Below, piece by piece: positions 52,373 to 60,442 of a stretch of 64,000 nt of DNA. Both the position numbers and the translations under genes were made by a program. The notes under the pieces were generated by a model. It saw nothing but the letters and a program-made list of their open reading frames with translations. It was not told the DNA's origin and did no database searches. Positions within the stretch are counted from its first letter, which is position 1. Each line of letters opens with the position of its first letter. The DNA is taken from positions 29,646 through 93,645 of the forward strand of contig NZ_NAEW01000015.1 in assembly GCF_002075345.1 (NCBI RefSeq), given 5' to 3'. The DNA comes from Citrobacter braakii. Lineage in GTDB: Bacteria; Pseudomonadota; Gammaproteobacteria; Enterobacterales; Enterobacteriaceae.

Positions 52373-53835
52373 TACTGGCTCCTTTGTTCAAGGGCGCTCA
52401 TTTTTTCATCGCCGCCTGCATCCTTCTGTTGCAACTGGTTAGAACTGTTACGTATCTCCTGGCGCTCCAGTGTTTTCAGTAGGCTGTTACTGCTGATGGC
52501 CCGGCGCAACTCCATCTCGTTCTTCAGGGTTTCCAGCCCCCTGTCGAGCGAGTCAATACGCCGGTCGCCCTCCTCGATGGCCTGCTTCTGTGCCGCCGCA
52601 TTCGGTTCAGACTCCCCGGTCGTCAGCATCTGCCGCATGGCCAGCGCGGCCTCAATGGTGTCCGCCATCGCCAGTTCGCCTGCCAGCCTTTGTACCAGCG
52701 CGCTCCGGTCCGTGTCATCACGCAGCGCCTCAATCACCCCGCGGGTGACCGCCAGTCCACCGGTTTTCAGTTTGCCGAGCTCTTCCGCAGAGGGGGCACC
52801 ACGGCTGTTCACCAGCCGGTTCAGCGTCTCCAGGTTCGTTTTCGTCGCCTCATCCAGCATCGGGCCAAAACCGGTACCGGCTACCGACGCGCCCGGCGCA
52901 TTAGCTTCCCCGCCGCTCTGACACTTCGACGGGTCCGTACAGGTGCGGATACTGCGGTCACCCAGCACTTTCACCACCGCCGCAGCCGCCTCCTCCGCGT
53001 TACTGAACAGCCGGCAGGCCGAGCCGTTACACCGGTTTTTCGGCACGTTGCCGTTACTGTTGACCTGCTGGTTATTCATCATGTTGTACCCGGCTTTCGC
53101 CAGGTCGTGAGTGGGTTGTATTGCCGGCTGCCCCTTCCCGCCAGCTTTCTGCCCCCCAATCCAGCGGGCACCCTCTTCTCCGGTGGCGTTATCCTTCGCC
53201 TCCTCTGCCTTCAGTGCATCCCCGCCGCTGCGGTTCACCGCATCACGGTATTCATCACCGACCGCCGAATCCGTCCATGCCCGGTCTCCCATGGTGTAGT
53301 CCGCCAGTTTCTTCGACATGTTTTCGCAGCTCAGCTTTGAGCGGTCAAAAGAGAGGCCTGCCTGCGCCACGCCGTTGGTTATCATGTCGTACAGCCCCGG
53401 ATTGGCCCGCTGAACAATCATCGCCGGCATGCTGGTCACTGCTCCCGTGGCACCCTGCATCACATCGCCCATCAGGTCCTTAAATCCGCTGGTCAGTCCG
53501 TTAAGCTGGTTGCTGACGGTGGTTTTGATGTCAAAGTTGCCGCACATCAGGTCGCTGTTGATGCCTGCCTTCAGCCCCAGGAGCTGCATGCTGTTGCTGG
53601 TCGGCGGCTGTGATATCACCGACCCGCCGCCAATTGAGTAGAACAGGCCGTCGCTGACCGCATTACCAACGGCATCACCCGCTGTCTTACCGGCCCCGGA
53701 AAGATAAGGCAGCGAAACCGCTGATACCTGTCCGGGCAGCATCATTCCGGTTGCCATCGTCAGGGCCACGACCGGCACCAGGAGAGGCCGGGAAAATCGT
53801 CTTTTTTGCTGTGTTGCCTGCTGTGTTGTTTTCAT
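52372..53835 (-). CDS. integrating conjugative element protein, TIGR03755/PFL_4711 type (TraH-like role)
   Basis: A 487-residue exported protein with signal peptide near LLVPVVALTMATGMMLPGQV ending VSA-VSL. The mature part begins GAGKTAGDAVGNAVSDGLFY and is rich in Gly/Ala, with CGNFDIKTTVSNQLNGLTSG and several conserved Cys (LMCGNFD, LSCENM, NRCNGSACRLF, TCTDPSKCQ). This is the ICE protein family next to the TraU-like gene, with a coiled-coil C-terminus. The start is ATG 53835, 7 bases after the previous gene; the frame to 53955 overlaps that gene. It is thought to belong to the outer part of the mating-pair apparatus, similar in role to TraH. Confidence 0.82.
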   Translation of the reverse strand: MKTTQQATQQKRRFSRPLLVPVVALTMATGMMLPGQVSAVSLPYLSGAGKTAGDAVGNAVSDGLFYSIGGGSVISQPPTSNSMQLLGLKAGINSDLMCGNFDIKTTVSNQLNGLTSGFKDLMGDVMQGATGAVTSMPAMIVQRANPGLYDMITNGVAQAGLSFDRSKLSCENMSKKLADYTMGDRAWTDSAVGDEYRDAVNRSGGDALKAEEAKDNATGEEGARWIGGQKAGGKGQPAIQPTHDLAKAGYNMMNNQQVNSNGNVPKNRCNGSACRLFSNAEEAAAAVVKVLGDRSIRTCTDPSKCQSGGEANAPGASVAGTGFGPMLDEATKTNLETLNRLVNSRGAPSAEELGKLKTGGLAVTRGVIEALRDDTDRSALVQRLAGELAMADTIEAALAMRQMLTTGESEPNAAAQKQAIEEGDRRIDSLDRGLETLKNEMELRRAISSNSLLKTLERQEIRNSSNQLQQKDAGGDEKMSALEQRSQ

Positions 53836-53842
53836 CGGTACC

Positions 53843-54835
53843 TCAGATGAAATCGGTGCTGTAAAGAAACTTCTGACCGCGGGGCTTGCAGCAGCTGTAC
53901 GGTTGCCACAGTGTCCAGGCGTAGTTACCGTCTTCCGCCACCTTTCCGCCCGCATCCGGAAATACCGCGCAGGATTGTGAGGCGGCAGGTGCCAGACGCT
54001 GCCATTTGTGGTTTCTTGTACCGGTGTTTTCCGTGACCGGGTCCGGCGGCCAGTAGCCCGGTCGGTGTTTTCCGGTCAGCAACTGGTAGACGTGTACCTG
54101 TCCGCTGCGGGTGATGATGTCCGCCACCCGCTGGGCTATGACGGCCCCGGCCTTATAGTCATCCTGCTGGGTGACAAAACCGCCGCGCGGATAGACGTTG
54201 CCCCACATGTTTCTGTCGGTCATGCTGCCGATTTCCCGTTTACCGGGGATCAGTGCCTCCGGATACAGAGCTTCCGGCAAGCCCGTGCGCCAGGCCAGAC
54301 TGTCCAGCGTACTCAGGAAGTAGGGAACCATCGGGGTGGCGGCGCTTTTGCAGGAATACCCCGGTATCTGCCCGCCGATAAGTGAGGTGGCCGGATGGCC
54401 GATGGCGTCGGCGTACTTAAATCTTGTACTCAGCAGGCTCTCACTGCCCTGCGGCCGTTTTGCCGTGGACTGCCCGCCGCCGGCACTCAGTCCGGCCAGT
54501 CCGGAACTGACGGTATTCTCCACCCCGCCCGATGCGCCGCTGACTGCTTTCATCTCCGTCCAGGGGTTTCCTCCCCTGCCCAGGTAGACGGATACCACCG
54601 CCTCCGGGATGAAGTGCTCCACCTTCACCGATGTTTTCACCGTGCAGCCAAAGGGCGTACAGAACAGCCAGTAGCAGATCCCCTTCACCCGCCAGCTGAT
54701 ACACGAGGGCGAGGCGCTGCCGGCAATCAGGGTGGCGGTGTTAACCGCCGCTTCAGTCACTGACGGGGAGCCGGCTGCCAGTATCAGGGCCAGCACCACC
54801 GACTTCAGCCGGTATGACAGACCGTGACGCGTCAT
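53843..54835 (-). CDS. integrating conjugative element protein, TIGR03756/PFL_4710 type (TraU-like)
   Basis: A 330-residue periplasmic protein with signal peptide ending near SVTEA-AVN. Near the mature N-terminus the Cys-rich block GICYWLFCTPFGC resembles the TraU/TIGR03756 signature. Further Cys are in GYSCKSA, QSCAVFP and a final SCCKPRGQKF. GNVYPRGGFVTQQDDYKAGA and the NxG-type loops are typical. TraU is needed for mating-pair formation and DNA transfer and depends on disulfide formation. It overlaps the 54832 gene by 4 bases (ATGA). Confidence 0.85.
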   Translation of the reverse strand: MTRHGLSYRLKSVVLALILAAGSPSVTEAAVNTATLIAGSASPSCISWRVKGICYWLFCTPFGCTVKTSVKVEHFIPEAVVSVYLGRGGNPWTEMKAVSGASGGVENTVSSGLAGLSAGGGQSTAKRPQGSESLLSTRFKYADAIGHPATSLIGGQIPGYSCKSAATPMVPYFLSTLDSLAWRTGLPEALYPEALIPGKREIGSMTDRNMWGNVYPRGGFVTQQDDYKAGAVIAQRVADIITRSGQVHVYQLLTGKHRPGYWPPDPVTENTGTRNHKWQRLAPAASQSCAVFPDAGGKVAEDGNYAWTLWQPYSCCKPRGQKFLYSTDFI

Positions 54836-55254
54836 CGTTGTATCTCCCGGGCTTTGTTGCTGCGGAACAGCCCTTCCGCCACCACCACGTCCGCTGTACC
54901 GTAGACCACATACCGGTCGTCAGACACCACGGCCGGGTATTTCTCCAGCCCCAGTTGCCAGGCCTGTAGCAGTCCCCGGTAAGCCTGCGCCAGTTCAGCC
55001 TGTTTCTGCTGCCAGCCTGCGGAATGAGTCACCGCCTGCGCCCGGCGTTCAGCCTCTCCGGGGGCTGACGTCAGGGAGCCAAACAGCGACTGCTGCAGTT
55101 GTTCCGGCGCATCAAGCCAGACCACGCGGGCATTGCCGGTCACGCCTGCTGGCGGGTGAGCATGGTCGGTGTACACCACCATCACCGCCCGGGACGGCAG
55201 CGACAGCAGCAGTACGCTCAGTAGCAGAGGTGAAATAATGAGATTACGGGACAC
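54832..55254 (-). CDS. integrating conjugative element protein, TIGR03757/PFL_4709 type
   Basis: A 140-residue exported protein with signal peptide MSRNLIISPLLLSVLLLSLP ending SRA-VMV. VVYTDHAHPPAG, ARVVWLDAPEQLQ and YVVYGTADVVVAEGLF match the small ICE protein always found before the TraU-like gene; its thioredoxin-like layout is close to TrbC/TraW-C domains. It leads the minus-strand transfer operon in this window; the rest of the transfer genes (relaxase, coupling protein, VirB4) are not here. Confidence 0.8.
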   Translation of the reverse strand: MSRNLIISPLLLSVLLLSLPSRAVMVVYTDHAHPPAGVTGNARVVWLDAPEQLQQSLFGSLTSAPGEAERRAQAVTHSAGWQQKQAELAQAYRGLLQAWQLGLEKYPAVVSDDRYVVYGTADVVVAEGLFRSNKAREIQR

Positions 55255-55378
55255 GGGACCTCCGGATGTGCGTTATACATCCGGGCATTGTGTGGGGGCG
55301 CGATAAAAAATTCAGCGGGGAAATCAAAATCCATTTCTGATAATTTAAATGGATTGTTTTCTGAACCAGGTAACCAGC

Positions 55379-55630
55379 ATGAGTAGCCGTAACAAAAAAG
55401 CCAGCCTGTCACGCCGGACGCTATTCTGGCAGTGGTCCGGACGCTGGAGTCTCACACCAGTGATCCGGAGGATGCCCTGATGGTACTGGCGGCTACGGCG
55501 CACTCGCTGATGACGTCACTGGCCGTACACATCATTGAATCCCGTACGCCTGACGGATTCGGAACAACACCCGCACCGATGAGGAAAATAAGCAGAAAGC
55601 GGGTCGCCTGCACCTGTACTGAACAACGCA
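55379..55630 (+). pseudogene. small element gene, paralogue 1, 1-base frameshift near start
   Basis: ATG 55379 gives MSSRNKK and then leaves the coding frame. Adding one A to the six A residues at 55392 gives SQPVTPDAILAVVRTLESHT followed by SDPEDALMVLAATAHSLMTS. The segment resembles the 55813 gene, especially LMVLAATAHSLMT versus LLLLAVAAHSLMT. After about residue 75 the similarity fades and the frame runs on without stop into paralogue 2. Function unknown. It is divergent from the transfer operon and may be a regulator of it. Confidence 0.45.
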
Positions 55631-55812
55631 ACCCTGGCCCTGGCATGATGAAGACTGAGAAAATAAAAACTGGAATTATCCGTTCTGCCTGTGCAAAAGT
55701 CAGAGTCTACGACAATCACAGACTCTGTCCGTCAATATCGTCCTCTCGACGACCGGGCGGAGGGAAGGACGACCATGCCAAGCGCGAAGAGAGTGACACG
55801 ACATACGGCGAA

Positions 55813-56001
55813 ATGAGTCTCAGCACGGATGTTCTGGAAGATCTCCACTGCCTCCTTGACACATATTCAGAAAACCTGCAGGAAAAACTGCTGCTTCTGG
55901 CAGTAGCGGCACATTCCCTGATGACCGCACAAGACATTGAGTATTTTGAATCACTGCTTCCCTGCGGGCATAGAATACAATTTATTAACAATGAAGCGTA
56001 G
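55813..56001 (+). CDS. small element protein, paralogue 2, 62 aa
   Basis: MSLSTDVLEDLHCLLDTYSE, then NLQEKLLLLAVAAHSLMTAQ and DIEYFESLLP. It is a helical, acidic, probably cytoplasmic protein. It looks like a complete copy of the module whose damaged version lies 400 bases upstream in the same frame. I know similar short proteins in SPI-7/PAPI-like elements only as hypothetical proteins. No good ribosome site beyond GGCGAA is visible. Confidence 0.5.
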   Translation: MSLSTDVLEDLHCLLDTYSENLQEKLLLLAVAAHSLMTAQDIEYFESLLPCGHRIQFINNEA

Positions 56002-56127
56002 GAGCCGCGCTCCCCACCTGAAAATTACCCACCCTACCTGCACTGAACTATCAGCCCTGGTAAAAACAGTTCAATAACTAAACGACACCGTTCAGTTGAC
56101 CGTCGCCATACTGCTAGCTTCTCCCTT

Positions 56128-56358
56128 TCACTGCCGTTGCAGACCAGATCGCGCCCTACCCGACACAAAAAATACAACCAACCTCTTTCTGACTAATATC
56201 AAGGAAGTGGCCTTGTTAAAATGAACTGAGAATCGAGAAAATAAATGAAATGAACGCAGCATTATTAATTCCACTCCCGTCATCAGGAGGGCATGAAGAT
56301 GCCGTAGCCGTTCAATAACCCACAACTTATGGTGCGGCGAGTTATTGAACGTGGTCAT
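56128..56358 (-). CDS. truncated ORF at the end of the iron-uptake operon
   Basis: A frame starting at ATG 56358 with an excellent ribosome site (GGAGAAATA) begins 9 bases after the stop of the 56368 gene and reads MTTFNNSPHHKLWVIERLRH, then LHALLMTGVELI. The first 30 residues look like a real protein; the rest up to 56128 does not. It is likely the start of a further operon gene cut off by a rearrangement around 56260. CGTTCAATAAC and GTTATTGAACG inside it also form an inverted repeat of 11 bases. Confidence 0.4.
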   Translation of the reverse strand: MTTFNNSPHHKLWVIERLRHLHALLMTGVELIMLRSFHLFSRFSVHFNKATSLILVRKRLVVFFVSGRARSGLQRQ

Positions 56359-56367
56359 TATTTCTCC

Positions 56368-56973
56368 TTAACCAGACGCGCCATCTTTCAGCCAGCGCAG
56401 TAATCCTGCAATAAACTTCGTTGAGTTAGGCATAAAGTAACTGCCGTGGTGATAGCACGGGTCTAATGTCGTCGCCAGCACTCGCCCACCGCCCAGCGGC
56501 GCGTCAAACAGAATACAGCCGTCTTCCTCTGCCTCTATCAGCGATCTGCCTCCTGGCGGTGGCGTCAACCCGCCGTGGTGGTGCCAGGTGCAGTCCTTTA
56601 GCGTCAGGTAATGGAACAGACTGTGATCAGGTGCGGTCAGGCACAGCCCGGAATTTGGATTTTCTTCCAGCCACCACCAGAAGTTGCAGACGCCGTTGCG
56701 CCACGTTATGCCATCCAGCCATTGATGTAAGCCGCTTTCTCCCATCACGACCAGCATCCCGCCGCGCGCAAGAAAGGCATCCAGCGTGGCCCTGACGCTG
56801 ATTAAGTCCTGCGCGTTCTGACGGCTGGCGATATACAGGCAGTCTACATCATCAAGGTTTTCATTGGCCATATCGCAGACATAGAGGTTGCGGCAGAAAA
56901 AAGACGTGAAAGCCGGATCGTGATAAGTGGCATGATGGTAGTAGGTGCCGCCGTCAACAAAAGCAATGCGCAT
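56368..56973 (-). CDS. unknown soluble protein, GATase1/ThuA-like fold suspected (2)
   Basis: A 201-residue cytoplasmic protein starting MRIAFVDGGTYYHHATYHDP. DDVDCLYIASRQNAQDLISV, AFLARGGMLVVMGESGLHQW and GGGRVLATTLDPCYHHGSYF are arranged like class I glutamine-amidotransferase-like or ThuA-like domains, where GESG sits at the nucleophile elbow but without Cys. The middle is rich in Trp and His (CTWHHHGG). It has GGGAGA before ATG 56973. It follows the related 56987 gene by 13 bases inside a TonB/ABC iron operon. It could process the imported siderophore or sense it; I cannot name the reaction. Confidence 0.6.
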   Translation of the reverse strand: MRIAFVDGGTYYHHATYHDPAFTSFFCRNLYVCDMANENLDDVDCLYIASRQNAQDLISVRATLDAFLARGGMLVVMGESGLHQWLDGITWRNGVCNFWWWLEENPNSGLCLTAPDHSLFHYLTLKDCTWHHHGGLTPPPGGRSLIEAEEDGCILFDAPLGGGRVLATTLDPCYHHGSYFMPNSTKFIAGLLRWLKDGASG

Positions 56974-56986
56974 AGTGTTCTCCCGA

Positions 56987-57601
56987 TTACCGTTGAGCGC
57001 TGGCAATATATTCCAGCATCCATGTTAATAGTTGTGGCGCGATGCGTGATGCGCTGGTGCCATCGTTCTGGAACAGCCACATATTGTTGCCGCTGTGCAT
57101 CAGGATGACGCCGCCCTGCGGGCGTCTCCAGATCCAATCAACCGGCGTGCCGTCTTTTTTCAGACGATGGATAACTGTGGCCCCTGAAGGGGGTGGGTTG
57201 CCACCCCTGGCGTAAAACCCGGCGACACCTCGACGAAAGGAGAGGTGCTCGCTATCCACATCGGCAAACACCGGGTGTTCATGCACCTTCTCCAGAACCA
57301 GATCGTCACGCCTCCGGCTTGCTGCAACCCGAAATAGTTCAAGGCCGTAAAACAGCGGGTAGGCCAGATGACCGTTAAATACGATGAGCCCTCCCGCCAC
57401 CAGGTGCTCCTCCAGCTCCTCGCACCAGGCCATGAGCGCTCGCTGATCGATATGCGCTTCAATCAGAAGAACCGTCCGGTGTTGCAGCTGTTCTCGCGTC
57501 AGACCTCTGACCGACAGAGATTCCGCTCCACTCTCTTTCAGTAGCCGGGAAAAGTCCGGGAGTTCATGGGAAGTACAGCGTAAATGAAGCAGTTGGCTCA
57601 C
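56987..57601 (-). CDS. unknown soluble protein, GATase1/ThuA-like fold suspected (1)
   Basis: A 204-residue protein from GTG 57601, which overlaps the ATPase stop (GTGA). It reads SQLLHLRCTSHELPDFSRLL, HRTVLLIEAHIDQRALMAWC, EHLVAGGLIVFNGHLAYPLF and PQGGVILMHSGNNMWLFQND, ending in an amphipathic helix (LTWMLEYIASAQR). Its plan parallels the next gene: a Rossmann-like sheet, an elbow at FNGH and a late metal/His-rich loop (LMHSGNNMW). No catalytic Cys is at the elbow, so ordinary amidotransferase activity is unlikely. The pair in an iron operon suggests substrate release or sensing, by context only. Confidence 0.6.
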   Translation of the reverse strand: MSQLLHLRCTSHELPDFSRLLKESGAESLSVRGLTREQLQHRTVLLIEAHIDQRALMAWCEELEEHLVAGGLIVFNGHLAYPLFYGLELFRVAASRRRDDLVLEKVHEHPVFADVDSEHLSFRRGVAGFYARGGNPPPSGATVIHRLKKDGTPVDWIWRRPQGGVILMHSGNNMWLFQNDGTSASRIAPQLLTWMLEYIASAQR

Positions 57602-58374
57602 GGTATTGGCACTCCTTGTTGGTGGGTAAACTGTGGAATAACGACCCATCGATCTTCTATCTCGGCACAACGTACCGGCAGGCGATAGAGTCGGCTCAGG
57701 GTTGCGTCAGTAATAATCTTTGACGGTGAACCAAACGCCCAGTCGCCTTCAGGAAACATCAGGAGACAGTGGGTGGCAAAATCCAGCGCATGTTGTGGAG
57801 AATGGGTAATAAATGAAATGGTGTAGTCCTGTCGGGCAAGATCCTGCAACAGTCGCAGAATTGTTGCCTGGTTGCGCCAGTCCATTGCGGCAGTAACTTC
57901 ATCCAGTAAAATGATCCGTGCTTCGGACGCCAGCGCCTGCGCCATCAGCACCAGCTGTTGTTCTCCGCCTGAAAGAGAAGAAAACTCCCGGGAGGCCATA
58001 TGCTGTAGCCCCACCCGGCCCAGGGCCTGTTCACAGATCCGGTAATCCTGATGATTGGGCGCGCGCAGTAAGCCTACATGCGCAGCCCGGCCGACCAGCA
58101 CCGTTTCGTATACCGAAACGGCCAGGGAAACCGTCGTGCGCTGAGGAACAAAGGCGATGTCGCCGCCGCGAGAAACGTGCCCTTGCTGGCAGGATAACTT
58201 GTCCGCCAGCAGTTTCAGCAGGGTTGATTTTCCAGCGCCATTGGCACCCAGGATCATACACAAAGCGCCCTGCGGCAGGGAGAACGAGAGATTTTTCAGT
58301 ATCGGCGAGTGGCGCGACGAATAGCCCCAGGTGATGTCATGTACCGAGAGCATGGCAGTGGCAGACTGGCTCAT
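57598..58374 (-). CDS. ABC transporter ATP-binding protein (siderophore/B12-type)
   Basis: A 258-residue ATPase of the FecE/FepC/BtuD group. Walker A is ILGANGAGKSTLLK, the Q-loop is IAFVPQR, the signature is SSLSGGEQQLVLMAQALA, Walker B is ARIILLDEVTAAMD and the switch His is ISFITHSPQHA. It powers the FecCD-type permease encoded just upstream. ATG 58374 overlaps the permease stop (ATGA). The long frame starting at 59022 is a shadow over the permease gene. The D-loop has TAAMD in place of the usual TSHLD, a mild deviation. Confidence 0.93.
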   Translation of the reverse strand: MSQSATAMLSVHDITWGYSSRHSPILKNLSFSLPQGALCMILGANGAGKSTLLKLLADKLSCQQGHVSRGGDIAFVPQRTTVSLAVSVYETVLVGRAAHVGLLRAPNHQDYRICEQALGRVGLQHMASREFSSLSGGEQQLVLMAQALASEARIILLDEVTAAMDWRNQATILRLLQDLARQDYTISFITHSPQHALDFATHCLLMFPEGDWAFGSPSKIITDATLSRLYRLPVRCAEIEDRWVVIPQFTHQQGVPIP

Positions 58375-59348
58375 TGCGATCTCCTGATCCGGCGAATTAA
58401 CCCGGCGAACATTGGCGCACCCAACAGCGCCGTCAGCACGCCGAGTGGAATTTCCACTGCGCTCAGCGTTCTGGCAAGCGTATCCACAGCAATAAAGTAG
58501 CTGGCCCCCGCCAGGCTTGTATAGAGCAGAAAGTAGCGATGGTTCTGCCCCAGCATCATTCTCACAAGGTGCGGCACCACCAGGCCAACCCAGCCGACCA
58601 CGCCACACACTGCGACGCTGCCTGCGGCAATGAATCCGATAGCCAGCAGCGCCAGCCGCCGCGCCCGTATCAGGCGCGGCGTGTGGGCTCCCTGTACCGT
58701 GATAACCATCAGCTGATAGCGCAACAGCCAGAGCAGTATCAGGCCGCCACCGATGACTGGCAGAGCAGTCAGTACCCGCTGCCGATCCGTGCCGGCAAGG
58801 CTGCCCATCAGCCAGAAAACGATCGACGGCAGCTGGTTTTGCGGATCGGCGAGCAGCTTCATTAGCGATACGCCAGCTGAGAACAGCGCGCTCATCACGA
58901 TGCCAGAAAGGATCAGGAGCAGCGTGTCGTTCGCGTTTTGGTTCTGCGCGCTGCCCGCCAGCCAGACCACAGCCGCCAGAGCAAGTAGTCCACCCGCCAG
59001 CGCGCCCAGAATCAGCGCCCATCCGTCGCCAATGAACATCATCATCAGGATGCCACCAAAGGCCGCGCCTGACGATACGCCCAGCAGGTTCGGTTCTGCC
59101 AGCGGGTTACGAAACAGAAACTGCAGTGCGGCTCCGGCGCCGGAAAGACCGGCGCCGACGATGAGTGCCAGCAGAACCCTGGGTAAGCGGATATCCACAA
59201 TTAGCCGTTGCTGTAATGCGGGCGCATCGCCCAGCAGCGCCTGTAATACTTCGCCTGCCGGGACGCTGAAACGGCCAACCATCAGCGCCCCAAGGCCTGT
59301 CAGAAGCAGCAGCGCCAGCAGGAATAATACACGCCATGACCGTTTCAT
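58371..59348 (-). CDS. FecCD family iron/siderophore ABC permease
   Basis: A 325-residue permease with about ten helices, the FecCD/BtuC fold. RLPRVLLALIVGAGLSGAGA, LAEPNLLGVSSGAAFGGILM and VGWVGLVVPHLVRMMLGQNH are family hallmarks, the last contacting the ATPase. A single permease gene implies a homodimer like BtuC or HmuU. It overlaps the binding-protein gene by 4 bases. Substrate may be a ferric siderophore, haem or cobalamin; the Fur box upstream favours iron. Confidence 0.93.
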   Translation of the reverse strand: MKRSWRVLFLLALLLLTGLGALMVGRFSVPAGEVLQALLGDAPALQQRLIVDIRLPRVLLALIVGAGLSGAGAALQFLFRNPLAEPNLLGVSSGAAFGGILMMMFIGDGWALILGALAGGLLALAAVVWLAGSAQNQNANDTLLLILSGIVMSALFSAGVSLMKLLADPQNQLPSIVFWLMGSLAGTDRQRVLTALPVIGGGLILLWLLRYQLMVITVQGAHTPRLIRARRLALLAIGFIAAGSVAVCGVVGWVGLVVPHLVRMMLGQNHRYFLLYTSLAGASYFIAVDTLARTLSAVEIPLGVLTALLGAPMFAGLIRRIRRSQ

Positions 59349-60442
59349 TGCTGACCCTGTTTACGGCAAAACTGAGCGCAATAGTTCAGGCTGTCGCCGT
59401 TTGCCGGGAGTTTCAGGATGCGGTCGAGCTGCTCTTCGCTTAAGGTATAGTGATAGATAAACTGATACGCCTCCTTCACGCGGGTGCGAAAATTTCCCTG
59501 CGCCATATGGGGATGGAACAGGGTGAGCAGCCAGTGCTGCGTCAGTGGGGATTCCTGACTGGGAGGTTCCCAGCGAAAGCCACCGCGGGGATAGGAGTAA
59601 ACCCGTCTGGTCTTAATCGCGTCGATTGCCGCCAGTCGGGGATCGTTCAGGAGATCCGCCGGGGTCAATCCTGCTTCGAAGTTATTGAGCAAAATGACCT
59701 GCGGGTTCCATTGCAGCAGCTGTTCTACGTCGACGGTAACAAAGCCAGGCAGAGACTGCGCCATATTGTTGCCGCCAGTACGGCGAATGTCGCTGTCCAT
59801 ACTGGTGCCTTTCCCTGCGACCTGTAGACCTGCCCGCACCCGGTAAAGATAAACCACTCCGGGACGCTCGTCTGGCGTGACTGTGGCGGCGAGCCGCTCC
59901 ACGGCGGTAATTTCGTCGTCAAACCATTGGGCCAGTTGACGCCCGCGCCCGGGCTTTCCCAACACGTCGCCAGCCAGCGTAAACCAGTGGCGGGCGAGCC
60001 GCGTGTCGCCGTAGTTGACCGTGACCACCGGCAGCCCCAACTGCCTGAGCGGGGTAACTATCGCATCTCCCCGATCGCCCCACTGGAACACCACATCCGG
60101 TCGGGCTGCGGCGACGGCCTCTACGTTGGGCGCAAAACTGTCGCCGGCAATATCAGCAGCAATATTTTTCGCCGCCGGGTAGATTTCCCCCAGCAACCCT
60201 TCCGTCACGTCGCTGACGCTTGCGCGGTTCATGCCGACCAGCCGTTCCGGACCGCCGTCAATCGCCATAATGGTGGACGCCAGTGGAATGACGAAGGTAA
60301 TGATACGTTGCGGCGGTTGCGTAATAACCACCTGTTGCTGGTTTTGGTCGGTCACCCGCATAGCGGGCGGGGCGGCATCAGACTTCGTCGCCGATAGCCA
60401 ACCAAAGCAGGCCAGCAGCAGAATGGACGATGTTTTTTTCAT
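59345..60442 (-). CDS. periplasmic substrate-binding protein (iron/siderophore)
   Basis: A 365-residue exported binding protein (TroA/FepB-like clamshell) with signal peptide MKKTSSILLLACFGWLSATK ending near SDA-APP. RIITFVIPLASTIMAIDGGP and VEAVAAARPDVVFQWGDRGD are typical for iron-complex binding proteins; GGNNMAQSLPGFVTVDVEQL follows in the C-terminal lobe. It hands the ligand to the FecCD permease. Its ATG overlaps the receptor stop (TGATG). It ends with a Cys pair (CAQFC) that is unusual for the family and could be functional. Confidence 0.9.
   Translation of the reverse strand: MKKTSSILLLACFGWLSATKSDAAPPAMRVTDQNQQQVVITQPPQRIITFVIPLASTIMAIDGGPERLVGMNRASVSDVTEGLLGEIYPAAKNIAADIAGDSFAPNVEAVAAARPDVVFQWGDRGDAIVTPLRQLGLPVVTVNYGDTRLARHWFTLAGDVLGKPGRGRQLAQWFDDEITAVERLAATVTPDERPGVVYLYRVRAGLQVAGKGTSMDSDIRRTGGNNMAQSLPGFVTVDVEQLLQWNPQVILLNNFEAGLTPADLLNDPRLAAIDAIKTRRVYSYPRGGFRWEPPSQESPLTQHWLLTLFHPHMAQGNFRTRVKEAYQFIYHYTLSEEQLDRILKLPANGDSLNYCAQFCRKQGQQ

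Noticed and set aside
58375..59022. N-terminal extension of the ABC ATPase frame
   Set aside because: The extension covers the permease gene in another frame; the ATPase starts normally at 58374 with an ATGA overlap.
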